DNA of 64,000 bases, from NCBI GenBank assembly GCA_947000775.1, contig CAMQGK010000008.1:18117001-18181000 (forward strand), given 5' to 3'. Below are positions 10,300 through 21,330 of this stretch, piece after piece (positions within the stretch are counted from its first letter, which is position 1; each line of letters starts with the position of its first letter). The DNA is from Pterois miles (Eukaryota > Chordata > Actinopteri > Perciformes > Scorpaenidae). The position numbers were made by a program, and so were the translations under genes. The notes beneath the pieces are model-generated. The model was not told the DNA's origin. It did no database searches and saw only the letters and a program-made list of their open reading frames with translations.

Positions 10300-13200
10300 C
10301 CATCTTGGTTTTTAGTAGTAGTCGCCATCTTGGTTTTTAGAAGTAGTCACCATCTTGGTTTTTGGTAGTAGTCGTCATCTTGGTTTTTAGTAGTAGTCGT
10401 CATCTTGGTTTTTAGTAGTAGTCCCCATCTTGGTTTTTAGTAGTAGTCGCCATCTTGGTTTTTAGTAGTAGTCGCCATCTTGGTTTTTAGAAGTAGTCAC
10501 CATCTTGGTTTTTAGTAGTAGTAGTCGCCATCTTGGTTTTTAGAAGTAGTCACCATCTTGGTTTTTAGTAGTAGTCGCCATCTTGGTTTTTAGTAGTAGT
10601 CGCCATCTTGGTTTTTAGTAGTAGTCACCATCTTGGTTTTTAGTAGTAGTCGCCATCTTGGTTTTTAGTAGTAGTCGCCATCTTGGTTTTTAGTAGTAGT
10701 CGTCATCTTGGTTTTTAGTAGTAGTCGCCATCTTGGTTTTTAGTAGTAGTTGCCATCTTGGTTTTTAGTGGCTGGCACCATCTTGGTTTTTAGTAGTAGT
10801 TGCCATCTTGGTTTTTAGTAGTAGTCACCATCTTGGTTTTTAGTAGTAGTCACCATCTTGGTTTTTAGTAGTAGTCGCCATCTTGGTTTTTAGTAGTAGT
10901 CGCCATCTTGGTTTTTAGAAGTAGTCACCATCTTGGTTTTTAGAAGTAGTCACCATCTTGGTTTTTAGAAGTAGTCGCCATCTTGGTTTTTAGTAGTAGT
11001 CGCCGTTTTGGTTTTTAGTAGTAGTCGCCATCTTGGTTTTTAGTAGTAGTCGCCATCTTGGTTTTTAGTAGTAGTCGCCATCTTGGTTTTTAGAAGTAGT
11101 CGCCATCTTGGTTTTTAGAAGTAGTCGCCATCTTGGTTTTTAGTAGTAGTCACCATCTTGGTTTTTAGTAGTAGTCACCATCTTGGTTTTTAGTTGTAGT
11201 CACCATCTTGGTTTTTAGTAGTAGTCACCATCTTGGTTTTTAGTAGTAGTCGTCATCTTGGTTTTTAGTAGTAGTCACCATCTTGGTTTTTAGTAGTAGT
11301 CACCATCTTGGTTTTTAGTAGTAGTCACCATCTTGGTTTTTAGTTGTAGTCACCATCTTGGTTTTTAGTAGTAGTCGCCATCTTGGTTGTTAGTAGTAGT
11401 CGCCATCTTGGTTTTTAGTAGTAGTCGCCATCTTGGTTTTTAGTTAGTAGTCGCCATCTTGGTTTTTAGTAGTAGTCGTCATCTTGGTTTTTAGTAGTAG
11501 TCGTCATCTTGGTTTTTAGTAGTAGTCGCCATCTTGGTTTTTAGTAGTAGTCGCCATCTTGGTTTTTAGTAGTAGTCGCCATCTTGGTTTTTAGTAGTAG
11601 TCGCCATCTTGGTCTTTAGTAGTAGTCGCCATCTTGGTTTTTAGTAGTAGTCGCCATCTTGGTTTTTAGTAGTAGTCGCCATCTTCGTTTTTAGTAGTAG
11701 TCGCCATCTTGGTTTTTAGTTGTAGTTGCCATCTTGGTTTTTAGTTGTAGTCGCCATCTTGGTTTTTAGTAGTAGTCGCCATCTTGGTTTTTAGTAGTAG
11801 TCGCCATCTTGGTTTTTAGTAGTAGTCGCCATCTTGGTTTTTAGAAGTAGTCGCCATCTTGGTTTTTAGAAGTAGTCACCATCTTGGTTTTTAGAAGTAG
11901 TCGCCATCTTGGTTTTTAGAAGTAGTCGCCATCTTGGTTTTTAGTAGTAGTCGCCATTTTGGTTTTTAGTAGTAGTCGCCATCTTGGTTTTTAGTAGTAG
12001 TCGCCATCTTGGTTTTTAGTAGTAGTCGCCATCTTGGTTTTTAGAAGTAGTCGCCATCTTGGTTTTTAGAAGTAGTCGCCATCTTGGTTTTTAGTAGTAG
12101 TCACCATCTTGGTTTTTAGTAGTAGTCGCCATCTTGGTTTTTAGTAGTAATCGCCATCTTGGTTTTTAGTAGTAGTCACCATCTTGGTTTTTAGTAGTAG
12201 TCACCATCTTGGTTTTTAGTAGTAGTCAGCTCTTGGTTTTTAGTAGTAGTCACCATCTTGGTTTTTAGTAGTAGTCACCATCTTGGTTTTTAGTAGTAGT
12301 CACCATCTTGGTTTTTAGTAGTAGTCACCATCTTGGTTTTTAGTAGTAGTCGTCATCTTGGTTTTTAGTAGTAGGCACCATCTTGGTTTTTAGTAGTAGG
12401 CACCATCTTGGTTTTTAGTAGTAGTCACCATCTTGGTTTTTAGTAGTAGTCACCATCTTGGTTTTTAGTTGTAGTCACCATCTTGGTTTTTAGTAGTAGT
12501 CGCCATCTTGGTTTTTAGTAGTAGTCGCCATCTTGGTTTTTAGTAGTAGTCGCCATCTTGGTTTTTAGTTAGTAGTCGTCATCTTGGTTTTTAGTAGTAG
12601 TCGTCATCTTGGTTTTTAGTAGTAGTCGTCATCTTGGTTTTTAGTAGTAGTCGTCATCTTGGTTTTTAGTAGTAGTCGCCATCTTTGTTTTTAGTAGTAG
12701 TCGCCATCTTTGTTTTTGGTAGTAGTCGCCATCTTTGTTTTTGGTAGTATTCACCATCTTGGTTTTTAGTAGTATTCACCATCTTGGTTTTTAGTAGTAG
12801 TCGTCATCTTGGTTTTTAGTAGTAGTCACCATCTTGGTTTTTAGTAGTAGTCGCCATCTTGGTTTTTAGTAGTAGTCACCATCTTGGTTTTTAGTAGTAG
12901 TCGCCATCTTTGTTTTTGGTAGTATTCACCATCTTGGTTTTTAGTAGTATTCACCATCTTGGTTTTTAGTAGTAGTCACCATCTTGGTTTTTAGTAGTAT
13001 TCACCATCTTGGTTTTTAGTAGTATTCACCATCTTGGTTTTTAGTAGTATTCACCATCTTGGTTTTTAGTAGTAGTCGTCATCTTGGTTTTTAGTAGTAG
13101 TCGCCATCTTTGTTTTTGGTAGTAGTCGCCATCTTTGTTTTTAGTAGTAGTCACCATCTTGGTTTTTAGTAGTAGTCGCCATCTTGGTTTTTAGTAGTAG

Positions 13201-13660
13201 TCGCCATCTTGGTTTTTAGTAGTAGTCACCATCTTGGTTTTTAGTAGTAGTCGCCATCTTTGTTTTTGGTAGTATTCACCATCTTGGTTTTTAGTAGTAT
13301 TCACCATCTTGGTTTTTAGTAGTAGTCACCATCTTGGTTTTTAGTAGTATTCACCATCTTGGTTTTTAGTAGTATTCACCATCTTGGTTTTTAGTAGTAT
13401 TCACCATCTTGGTTTTTAGTAGTAGTCGTCATCTTGGTTTTTAGTAGTAGTCGCCATCTTTGTTTTTGGTAGTAGTCGCCATCTTTGTTTTTAGTAGTAG
13501 TCACCATCTTGGTTTTTAGTAGTAGTCGCCATCTTGGTTTTTAGTAGTAGTCACCATCTTGGTTTTTAGTAGTAGTCGCCATCTTTGTTTTTGGTAGTAG
13601 TCGCCATCTTGGTATTTGGCCATTGCCATCTTTGGTTTTTGACTGTCACCATCTTTGGTT
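10300..13660. repeat. 25-bp minisatellite, about 130 units, with a YY1-like motif in most units
   Basis: The unit is CGCCATCTTGGTTTTTAGTA plus GTAGT (period checked: 11051 to 11076). Reverse complement of the core, CCAAGATGGCGAC, matches the YY1 consensus AAGATGGCGGC except at one base. Variant units have CACC or CGTC in place of CGCC, AAGTAG in place of TAGTAG, or TTTGTTTTTGG. The array begins inside a dispersed element (CCCAAGATTGGCATTTTGGC at about 10284) and ends in diverged units (GCCATCTTTGGTTTTTGACT). A 350-bp block is duplicated inside it. Confidence 0.97.
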
Positions 13661-14220
13661 TTTGACTGTCGCCAAGGTGTGAGTCGAAGGGTACTCCATT
13701 GGTTGCACTCTGCAACCACACCACTAGATGTCGCCAAATCCTGCACACTGTCCCTTTTAATATGTACGAGACACACGTTTATTAGATTGATTGGATTTTA
13801 CAGTACGTGTTGTTTGTGCTGGAGGATATAATGTCTATGATCCAGTCATGTCTCAAGTTTCAGTGTTAAATATTGTAACCCAGATTTACACAATACAAGG
13901 TCTGGAAAACAGGAGCAGCTTTAGATGTGATAAGAAGCAGACGAGACAGTGTGGGAAGCCGAGACACCGCCAACAATGAAATGAAAGGCTGATATAAAAA
14001 AGATGTAACCCAAAACTCCCCGTGATCACAATAGTCAGAGAGAGAATAACACGAGGGATTATCTGCTCATATGGAATAAATAAATAAAGACAAAACCTCA
14101 CCGGTCTCTGCAGCGCTGCTTGTTACACGTCGCTGATAGGAGTCATTGTTGGAGGAACGGCTGACCTCAAAGCTTCGGCGAAGTCGTGGGAAACGAATGA
14201 GAGGCGTCAGTGATGTGCAG
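13661..14220. other. Right flank of the 25-bp array and upstream region of the lectin gene
   Basis: 13670-13765 (TTGGTTGCACTCTGCAACCA, CACTAGATGTCGCCAAATCC, GCACACTGTCCCTTTTAA) is the usual right part of a dispersed fish repeat, so the 25-bp array sits inside that element. 13770-14220 holds no recognised gene and should contain the lectin promoter. Confidence 0.45.
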
Positions 14221-14221
14221 G

Positions 14222-14274
14222 ATAAAAGGCCGAAGCAGCAGCGGAGCTCAACACACCGGCTGGTCCTGAAGCAG
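14222..14274 (+). promoter_or_regulatory. Putative TATA-like box and non-coding exon 1 of the thyroglobulin-1/lectin gene
   Basis: ATAAAAG at 14222-14228 lies about 25-30 bp before a short GC-rich stretch that ends in a strong splice donor (GAAGCAG|GTGAGT, exon end 14274). The matching acceptor is TTTTGACAG at 14901-14909, giving a 5' UTR continuation at 14910-14952 before the ATG at 14953 (context CACCACCATGA). The exact transcription start cannot be seen. Confidence 0.5.
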
Positions 14275-14338
14275 GTGAGTCCACACGTGCTGCTTCGTTT
14301 CATGGCAGCGTGATTGATGTAGTGTTTATACAGCGTTA

Positions 14339-14650
14339 GGGGCTGTCAGTCAACTCAAATATGTCATCTCCATTTTATATCTGTTCAAAATGGACCTTAA
14401 AGGGAGATTAGTCAACTATTTAATACTCGTATCAACATGGGACAATATGCTGCTTTATGCAAATGTATGTAGATATTAATAACATAATTATATGTATAAC
14501 TATGACCTGGTTGGTACCACCAGTGGATTCTGTTGTTTTTCTAGTTTCATATGATGCCAGTATCTTCACTTTAGCTTTAAAACTGAGCCTCCACAACCTA
14601 AAAACCACCAGTTGTGTTAATGCGTTATTATGGCATTAACTGTAATTTTG
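14339..14650 (+). mobile_element. Internally deleted copy of the non-autonomous TIR element (lectin intron 1)
   Basis: Shares CTGTTCAAAATGGACCTTAA, AGGGAGATTAGTCAA, TATGCTGCTTTATGCAAATG, GACCTGGTTGGTACC, TAGTTTCATATGATGCCAGT and an end TTAATGCGTTATTATGGCAT with copies at 3665-4400 and 24835-25210. The left end begins GGGGCTGTCAGTCAACTC. Confidence 0.6.
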
Positions 14651-14952
14651 AACACAGATTATTTTACACATTGATAATATTTCATACAGAATTTTTCATC
14701 ATGCAAATAATTAAATCTCTCAGTAAATTAATTTTCATGTTACTGATGTTAAATGTACAGTAATAACCTCATTCCCCTCTAACTAAAGCATACCTGTTGT
14801 AGGTATATATGAGCTACAATAACGGCTTCATTTCATGTTTTATGAAAAATGATCAGACTAAATTTGAGGTTGACTTTTTAGAAAAGCTTTTTTGCTCCTG
14901 TTTTGACAGGCCACATTCCTTCATCATCATCATCATCTTCATCTTCACCACC

Positions 14953-17807
14953 ATGAGGGCGCTCGGCGTGTCCCTGACCCTCTGCGCCGTCCTGACCCTG
15001 AGCCGGTCCGTCCCGCTCAACGGGACCGTCACCAGGCGCTCAGGCCTCTGCGAGTACGCCAGGCAGCAGGTCCTCGGCAGCATCGACACCTTCGTCCCGC
15101 AGTGCGACGTCTACGGGAACTTCCTCCCGCAGCAGTGCTGGCTGTCCACCGGCTACTGCTGGTGCGTCAACGTCCTGACCGGGGAGGAGATCCCCAACAC
15201 CAAGACGCCGCTGGGCAGCGTGGCCGTGGACTGCGGTGAGTGCTGGCGGCCGGGCGGACCGAGCCTTGGACAGTGGTGGAAAGTCACATTAAACTTATTC
15301 CACGTTTACTTCACTTCGTGTTTCTGTTCATTTACAGGTTTAGTGATTAGTTTAAACTTTTACAACCTTTTTAGATTAAACTCTCCAACCACATATTTAG
15401 TATTAAAACGAGCTCCACCATATATACTGTGTGTGTTTGTGTATATGTATAAATATAAACATGTGAATGTACATATGCATGTATACATACACATAACAGC
15501 ATTTACAGTATCTGTGTTTGTGTTGATTAAAATGTTTTATCATGATTAATCCCACGTTTTATCAGTTCAAAATGACGCTTAAAGGGAGATTTGTCAAGTA
15601 TTTAATACTCTTATCATCATGTTAGTGGACAAATATGCTGCTTTATGCAAGTGTATGTATATATTTATTATTGGAAATCAATTAACAACACAAAACAATG
15701 ACAGATATCAGTTCACCACTCTAATTTCAGAGAAAAAAAATCAGAAAATTTGGGTTTTTCCTATCAATTTTTTAAAAATATTGATTATTGAGAGTATTTG
15801 TTTCTACTCTTCAGCATGCTAGTGGGCAGATGTGTTGCTTTATGCAGATGTGTATAGATATATATTTATTATTAGAAACCAATTAACAACACAAAACAAT
15901 GAAAATCTTATTAATTCCACTCTAACCTCAGAGACTATCAGTGTTTTAAGTTTCTTTTTTCTTGTGAAATTTGAGGTTTTTCTTGCAAATTTATGACTTG
16001 GACCTTTAATTCAGCAGAAGAGATGCATGTTGGGAAGGTTTAGCTCCTGAGTCCAGCTGGTGATGCTGTTATTAAACGATTGCAGCTCAGTGACGTATCT
16101 CTACTATGTTTTTGTAGAACGGGCGTTCTACTGCCCCAGCGGCTGGTCCCGCTTTGGAGATCAGTGTTTAGTCTTCATCAACAGCCCGAAGCCTTGGGCC
16201 GAAGCCGAGGTGAGGACCGACGTGAGGACCGACGTGGCTGCTCGTACGTCCAGTCGAGTTGTAATGAATGAGATGTGGGAAAACCTGTCCTCTCTCATCA
16301 CCTCTAGATTTACTGTCTGTTCGAAGTGGCCAACCTGGCGTCAGTCCTCAGTCCTGAGGAGGACCACTTCATCCAGTCGTTGACCAGAGCAGACACCCAC
16401 GAATTCCCCCACGCCTGGATCGGTGGCCACAATGCCGTACATGTATGTAGGAGTCTTTTACTGATATTATCTGAACATACACACAGCTTGAATGTTGACT
16501 GGAGCCAGATTAATAATAATAATTAATAAACATAGTGCATGTTTTTGGCAAAGATTTGTGAAGACCGATATGGAAACCGTGTAATTAACAGGAAATTGTT
16601 ATGAACTTTAAAACTATAAAATAAAAACTACAGAGTGGTGAATCGGACTGAACAGAGGTCCCACCGTACGGTATTATCACCATACTTAAATCAGTTTGTT
16701 GTGTTTTTAAACATTTTGCGATCATTAGGATTTATTACCTTTATCGCCAAAATTTAGCGTAATATTTTAGCGTTGTCTAACGTTCTTCCTGACAAGCTGG
16801 TTTGACCTGGTTGGTACCGAAGGATTCATCAGGTTTTCTAGTTTCATATTTGACACCAGCAGCTTCACACTACCTTTAAAACTGAGTCCAGTATTTTTCC
16901 AAGTAAATTTGCAGCCGTGTACAGTGGATTAACTGTATGTTTGGATATTTGTGTCTTTCTATCTGTAGGTCAATGTTTGGATGTGGAGCGACGGCTCCAA
17001 GTTCAGCTATGAGAACTGGTCCAAGGACTACAACGTGGAGAAAAAGGACCACTGTCTGATGATGAATTACGGGTGTAAGAGTTAACGACACAAACGCACA
17101 CATACAAAATTATAATATTCAAGTTATTTCAGTTAGAGCTGGGAAGATTCACCCGTCTCCAGATTAGACACCATCACGATGCCTGGGTGCCAGTTCAATT
17201 TATATACTGTATATATGCAATTTATTTTTCTTTTTTTTTTTTAACACTAGAACATGGAGGAAACACTTGAATCAGACACTTCTGGGAACTTTTACTTTGA
17301 AAAATCTCAAAATGAATCCAGTAAAAATGTTGATTTTCAGCATGTATGTAGTCAGCGATGTCCTGAAGTCAAATAAGTGGGATTTTCTTTTTAATTTATC
17401 AGGGTCATGTAATGTTTTATACTCCTGCTGAATATAATCCATCAGTCTGATTTCCATAGATGGATTCTGTAGATCCAGTTCCCTTTGTTAACACCTTATT
17501 TTGAAAAGCAGACGTAGTCCCAGGTGTGTACTTCCTCTAACTCCTTCAAGGTGGTCTCTAGCTCTCCGTCAGCTCCGTTCTCTTTATCCATCCATGGTCA
17601 GCTCCATCGGGGCCGTCTGAATGCATTTAACATAAATGTCAGTATATGGAGCTCTACAGTCGTAGCGTCGGCCCGTCGGACCACGGAGACGAGAGCGACG
17701 GCCGAAGTCAAGTGTTTCTGTCTGTCATCCACATTGCAGATCACAGGAAGTGGATCTACGCCTCCTGCGACGAGCCCCTCCCTTTCGTTTGTGCCAAGAG
17801 GATCTGA
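14953..17807 (+). CDS. Secreted thyroglobulin type-1 / C-type lectin domain protein
   Basis: Complete five-coding-exon gene: 14953-15235, 16118-16209, 16308-16442, 16969-17074, 17740-17807 (TGA). All junctions are GT-AG and the phases agree (1, 0, 0, 1); product 227 residues. Residues 1-19 are a signal peptide; N23-G-T is a possible glycosylation site. Residues 33-94 form a thyroglobulin type-1 domain with all six Cys (33, 51, 62, 69, 71, 94) and the CWCV signature. From residue 97 follows a long-form C-type lectin domain (YCPSGW, WIGG, WSDGSKFSYENW, and a C-terminal FVCAK). The Ca-binding motifs EPN/QPD and WND are absent: WIYASC stands where fish type II antifreeze-like lectins have WND-x-x-C. 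Calcium-dependent sugar binding is therefore doubtful. A non-coding first exon ends at 14274. Exon 2 is strikingly GC-rich compared with its AT-rich flanks. Thyroglobulin type-1 domains can inhibit cysteine proteases, but the role of this protein is not known to me. Confidence 0.85.
15545..15910 (+). mobile_element. Two truncated adjacent copies of the same TIR element (lectin intron 2)
   Basis: First copy 15545-15720 (ATCCCACGTTTTATCAGTTC, AAAGGGAGATTTGTCAAG, TGCTGCTTTATGCAAGTG, CAATTAACAACACAAAACAA). Second copy about 15805-15905 has AGTGGGCAGATG, TTGCTTTATGCAGATG and the same CAATTAACAACACAAAACAA, pointing to a local duplication. Confidence 0.55.
16750..16890 (+). mobile_element. 3' fragment of the TIR element (lectin intron 4)
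   Basis: CCAAAATTTAGCGTAATATT, TTTGACCTGGTTGGTACCGA, AGGATTCATCAGGTTTTCTA and TTTAAAACTGAGTCC follow the order seen in the copy at 3665-4400. Confidence 0.5.
17240..17430. repeat. Second copy of a dispersed repeat also at 10010-10200 (lectin intron 5)
   Basis: AACTTTTACTTTGAAAAATC, TTGATTTTCAGCATGTATGT and AGTCAGCGATGTCCTGAAGT match 10060-10160 with substitutions. The element family is not recognised. Confidence 0.5.
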
Positions 17808-18480
17808 ACAAGTCGGATCCAGCAGCTGGAGTAATGTTGCCTTTTGTTTGCACAGATGTGTCTATGGTTTGAATCTGGCTGAAAAGACCTGGTCCAGGTC
17901 TACCCATGTGAACTCCCTGTAGGCCTCTGGTCTTCTATCTGTCTCAGCATTTGACCTCCTTCTTTTGTATTTGTGTTTGATACATTTTTGTAAAATTTGT
18001 AATGTGTGCTCTCAAAATAGATATAATCTTTAATGTTTATATTTCTTTCTGTCCCTGATGGGATTAAAAATTAAAAATGTATTTCTTGCCTAAAGCCATT
18101 TAATCCTGTTTAAATTAGGATAAACTACAAAACTAGTCTGTGTACAAAAAGTAAATGTTTGTGCTTGTCTGTTTAGGCGTTTGATTTCATAACGCAGCAC
18201 CACGTACCCTTTGGACTCAAACAAACAGCCGTTGCTCAATAATTTCCTGAAACTGATGGACTCACTGCAGCGCCTTCACAATAAGAGCTTTTACTGTGGG
18301 GTTACTCTCTCAGAAATGGTGTTCACTGTATATTTACAGAGAAAATAATACTCTAATAATAATAATAGTGTATTCAATTGAAGACGCTAATAATAACCTG
18401 GGTTAAATCATTTTGTTAATAACCTATTTCAGGAAGCCCCTTCACCACGTCACCTTACTTTAACCTCTAACCTCTACCGT
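17808..18480. other. 3' UTR and flank of the lectin gene, no further gene seen
   Basis: AT-rich, with a candidate polyadenylation signal at 18063. The run TTAACCTCTAACCTCTACCG near 18460 leads into the 27-bp array. Confidence 0.5.
18063..18068 (+). terminator. Candidate polyadenylation signal ATTAAA of the lectin gene
   Basis: ATTAAA lies about 255 bp after the lectin stop codon, in an AT-rich 3' flank with no better AATAAA nearer. The site is inferred from position only. Confidence 0.35.
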
Positions 18481-21330
18481 TAGAGGTCGCTGCCTAACCT
18501 CGACCGTTAGAGGTCGGTGCCTAACCTCGACCGTCCGAGGTCGGTGCCTGACGGTCGCTGCCTAACCTCGACCGTTAGAGGTCGGTGCCTAACCTCGACC
18601 GTTCGAGGTCGGTGCCTCACCTCGACACTCAGAGGTCGGTGCCTAACCTCGACCGTTGGAGGTCGGTGCCTAACCTCGACACTCAGAGGTCGGTGCCTAA
18701 CCTCGACACTCAGAGGTCGGTGCCTAACCTCGACACTCAGAGGTCAGTGCCTAACCTCCGCCGTTCGAGGTCGCTGCCTAACCTCGACCGTCAGAGGTCG
18801 CTGCCTAACCTCGACCGTCAGAGGTCGCTGCCTAACCTCCACCGTTCGAGGTCGGTGCCTGACGGTCGGTGCCTAACCTCGACTGTCAGAGGTCGGTGCC
18901 TGACGGTCGGTGCCTAACCTCGACTGTCAGAGGTCGGTGCCTGACGGTCGGTGCCTAACCTCGACCGTCAGAGGTCGCTGCCTAACCTCCACCGTTCGAG
19001 GTCGGTGCCTGACGGTCGGTGCCTAACCTCGACCGTCAGAGGTCGGTGCCTAACCTCGACTGTCAGAGGTCGGTGCCTAACCTCGGCCGTCAGAGGTCGG
19101 TGCCTAACCTCGACCATTCAAGGTCGGTGCCTAACCTCGACCGTCAGAGGTCGGTGCCTAACCTCGACCGTCAGAGGTCGGTGCCTAACCTCGACCGTCA
19201 GAGGTCGGTGCCTAACCTCGGCCGTCAAAGGTCGGTGCCTAACCTCGACCATTCAAGGTCGGTGCCTAACCTCGACCGTCAGAGGTCGGTGCCTAACCTC
19301 GACCGTCAGAGGTCGGTGCCTAACCTCGACCGTCAGAGGTCGGTGCCTAATCTCGGCCGTCAGAGGTCGGTGCCTAACCTCGGCCGTCCGAGGTCGGTGC
19401 CTAACCTCGGCCGTCCGAGGTCGGTGCCTAACCTCGGCCGTCAGAGGTCGGTGCCTAACCTCGGCCGTCAGAGGTCGGTGCCTAACCTCGGCCGTCAGAG
19501 GTCGTCAGAGGTCGGTGCCTAACCTCGGCCGTCCGAGGTCGGTGCCTAACCTCGGCCGTCCGAGGTCGGTGCCTAACCTCGGCCGTCAGAGGTCGGTGCC
19601 TAACCTCGGCCGTCAGAGGTCGGTGCCTGACCTCGGCCGTCCGAGGTCGGTGCCTGACCTCGGCCGTCCGAGGTCGGTGCCTGACCTCGGCCGTCCGAGG
19701 TCGGTGCCTGACCTCGGCCGTCCGAGGTCGGTCCCTGACCTCGGCCGTCAGAGGTCGGTGCCTGACCTCGGCCGTCAGAGGTCGGTGCCTGACCTCGGCC
19801 GTCAGAGGTCGGTGCCTAACCTCGACACTCAGAGGTCGGTGCCTAACCTCGACCGTCAGAGGTCGGTGCCTAACCTCGACACTCAGAGGTCGGTGCCTAA
19901 CCTCGACCGTCAGAGGTCGGTGCCTGACGGTCGCTGCCTAACCTCGACACTCAGAGGTCGCTGCCTAACCTCGACTGTCAGAGGTCGGTGCCTGACGGTC
20001 GGTGCCTAACCTCGACCGTCAGAGGTCGGTGCCTAACCTCGACACTCAGAGGTCAGTGTCTAACCTCGACTGTCAGAGGTCGGTGCCTGACGGTCGGTGC
20101 CTAACCTCGGCCGTCAGAGGTCGGTGCCTAACCTCGGCCGTCAGAGGTCGGTGCCTGACCTCGGCCGTCAGAGGTCGGTGCCTGACGGTCGGTGCCTAAC
20201 CTCGACTGTCAGAGGTCGTGCCTAACCTCGACCGTCAGAGGTCGGTGCCTAACCTCGACCGTCAGAGGTCGGTGCCTAACCTCGACACTCAGAGGTCGGT
20301 GCCTAACCTCGACCGTCAGAGGTCGGTGCCTGACGGTCGCTGCCTAACCTCGACACTCAGAGGTCGGTGTCTAACCTCCACCGTCAGAGGTCGGTGCCTG
20401 ACGGTCGGTGCCTAACCTCGGCCGTTAGAGGTCGCTGCCTAACCTCGACCGTCAGAGGTCGGTGCCTGACAGTCGGTGCCTGACGGTCGGTGCCTAACCT
20501 CGACTGTCAGAGGGCGGTGCCTAACCTCGACCGTCAGAAGTCGCTGCCTAACCTCGACTGTCAGAGGTCGGTGCCTGACGGTCGCTGCCTAACCTCGACT
20601 GTCAGAGGTCGGTGCCTAACCTCGACCGTCAGAGGTCGGTGCCTAACCTCGGCCGTCAGAGGTCGCTGCCTAACCTCGGCCGTCAGAGGTCGGTGCCTAA
20701 CCTCGGCCGTCAGAGGTCGCTGCCTAACCTCGGCCGTCCGAGGTCGCTGCCTAACCTCGGCCGTTCGAGGTCGGTGCCTAACCTCGGCCGTTCGAGGTCG
20801 CTGCCTAACCTCAACCGTCAGAGGTCGGTGCCTGACGGTCGCTGCCTAACCTCGACCGTCAGAGGTCGGTGCCTGACGGTCGCTGCCTAACCTCGACCGT
20901 CAGAGGTCGGTGCCTAACCTCGGCCGTTTGAGGTCGGTGCCTAACCTTGACCGTCAGAGGTCGGTGCCTGACGGTCGGTGCCTAACCTGGACTGTCAGAG
21001 GTCGGTGCCTAACCTCGGCACTCAGAGGTCGCTGCCTAACCTCGACACTCAGAGGTCGGTGCCTAACCTCGACCGTCAGAGGTCGCTGCCTAACCTCGAC
21101 ACTCAGAGGTCACTGCCTAACCTCGACTGTCAGAGGTCGGTGCCTGACGGTCAGTGCCTAACCTCGGCCGTCAGAGGTCGGTGCCTAACCTCGGCCGTCC
21201 GAGGTCGCTGCCTAACCTCGGTCGTCAGAGGTCGGTCCCTAACCTCGCCGTCCGAGGCCCACCCGGTTCAGAGGTCGGTGCCTAACCTCGACCAATCAGA
21301 GGTCGGTGCCTAACCTCGACAATCTCGTCT
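18480..21330. repeat. 27-bp hairpin-rich minisatellite, about 105 units
   Basis: Consensus unit GGTCGGTGCCTAACCTCGAC plus CGTCAGA (period checked: 19095 to 19122). It is GC-rich and CpG-rich. Many units hold a perfect 7-bp inverted repeat ACCTCGG-CCGT-CCGAGGT, and neighbouring units form CGAGGT...ACCTCG. A 14-bp short unit (GGTCGGTGCCTGAC) recurs and shifts the reading frame. Because 27 is a multiple of three, the array stays open for up to 352 codons (Leu-Asp-Arg-Gln-Arg-Ser-Val-Pro-Asn type repeats). I see no sign that these frames are real genes: no start context, splice sites or non-repeat part. Confidence 0.96.

Noticed and set aside
10300..13660. CRISPR-like array (regular short repeats)
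   Set aside because: There are no unique spacers; units are direct head-to-tail copies in a vertebrate genome.
14853..15089. Antisense frame over the thyroglobulin exon
   Set aside because: Shadow of a GC-rich coding exon; no domain or splice context.
14809..15549. Single 246-codon gene from 14809
   Set aside because: This frame runs from intron 1 through exon 2 into intron 2; the signal peptide starts at 14953 and a strong donor at 15235 with matching phase joins to 16118.
18517..21313. Open frames of up to 352 codons in the 27-bp array as a repeat-protein gene
   Set aside because: The unit length is a multiple of three, so frames stay open passively; there is no unique N- or C-terminal part, promoter or splice site, and two frames are open at once.
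18480..21330. Array of nuclear-receptor half sites (AGGTCA)
   Set aside because: Nearly all units read AGGTCG, not AGGTCA; only a few units have AGGTCA by substitution.
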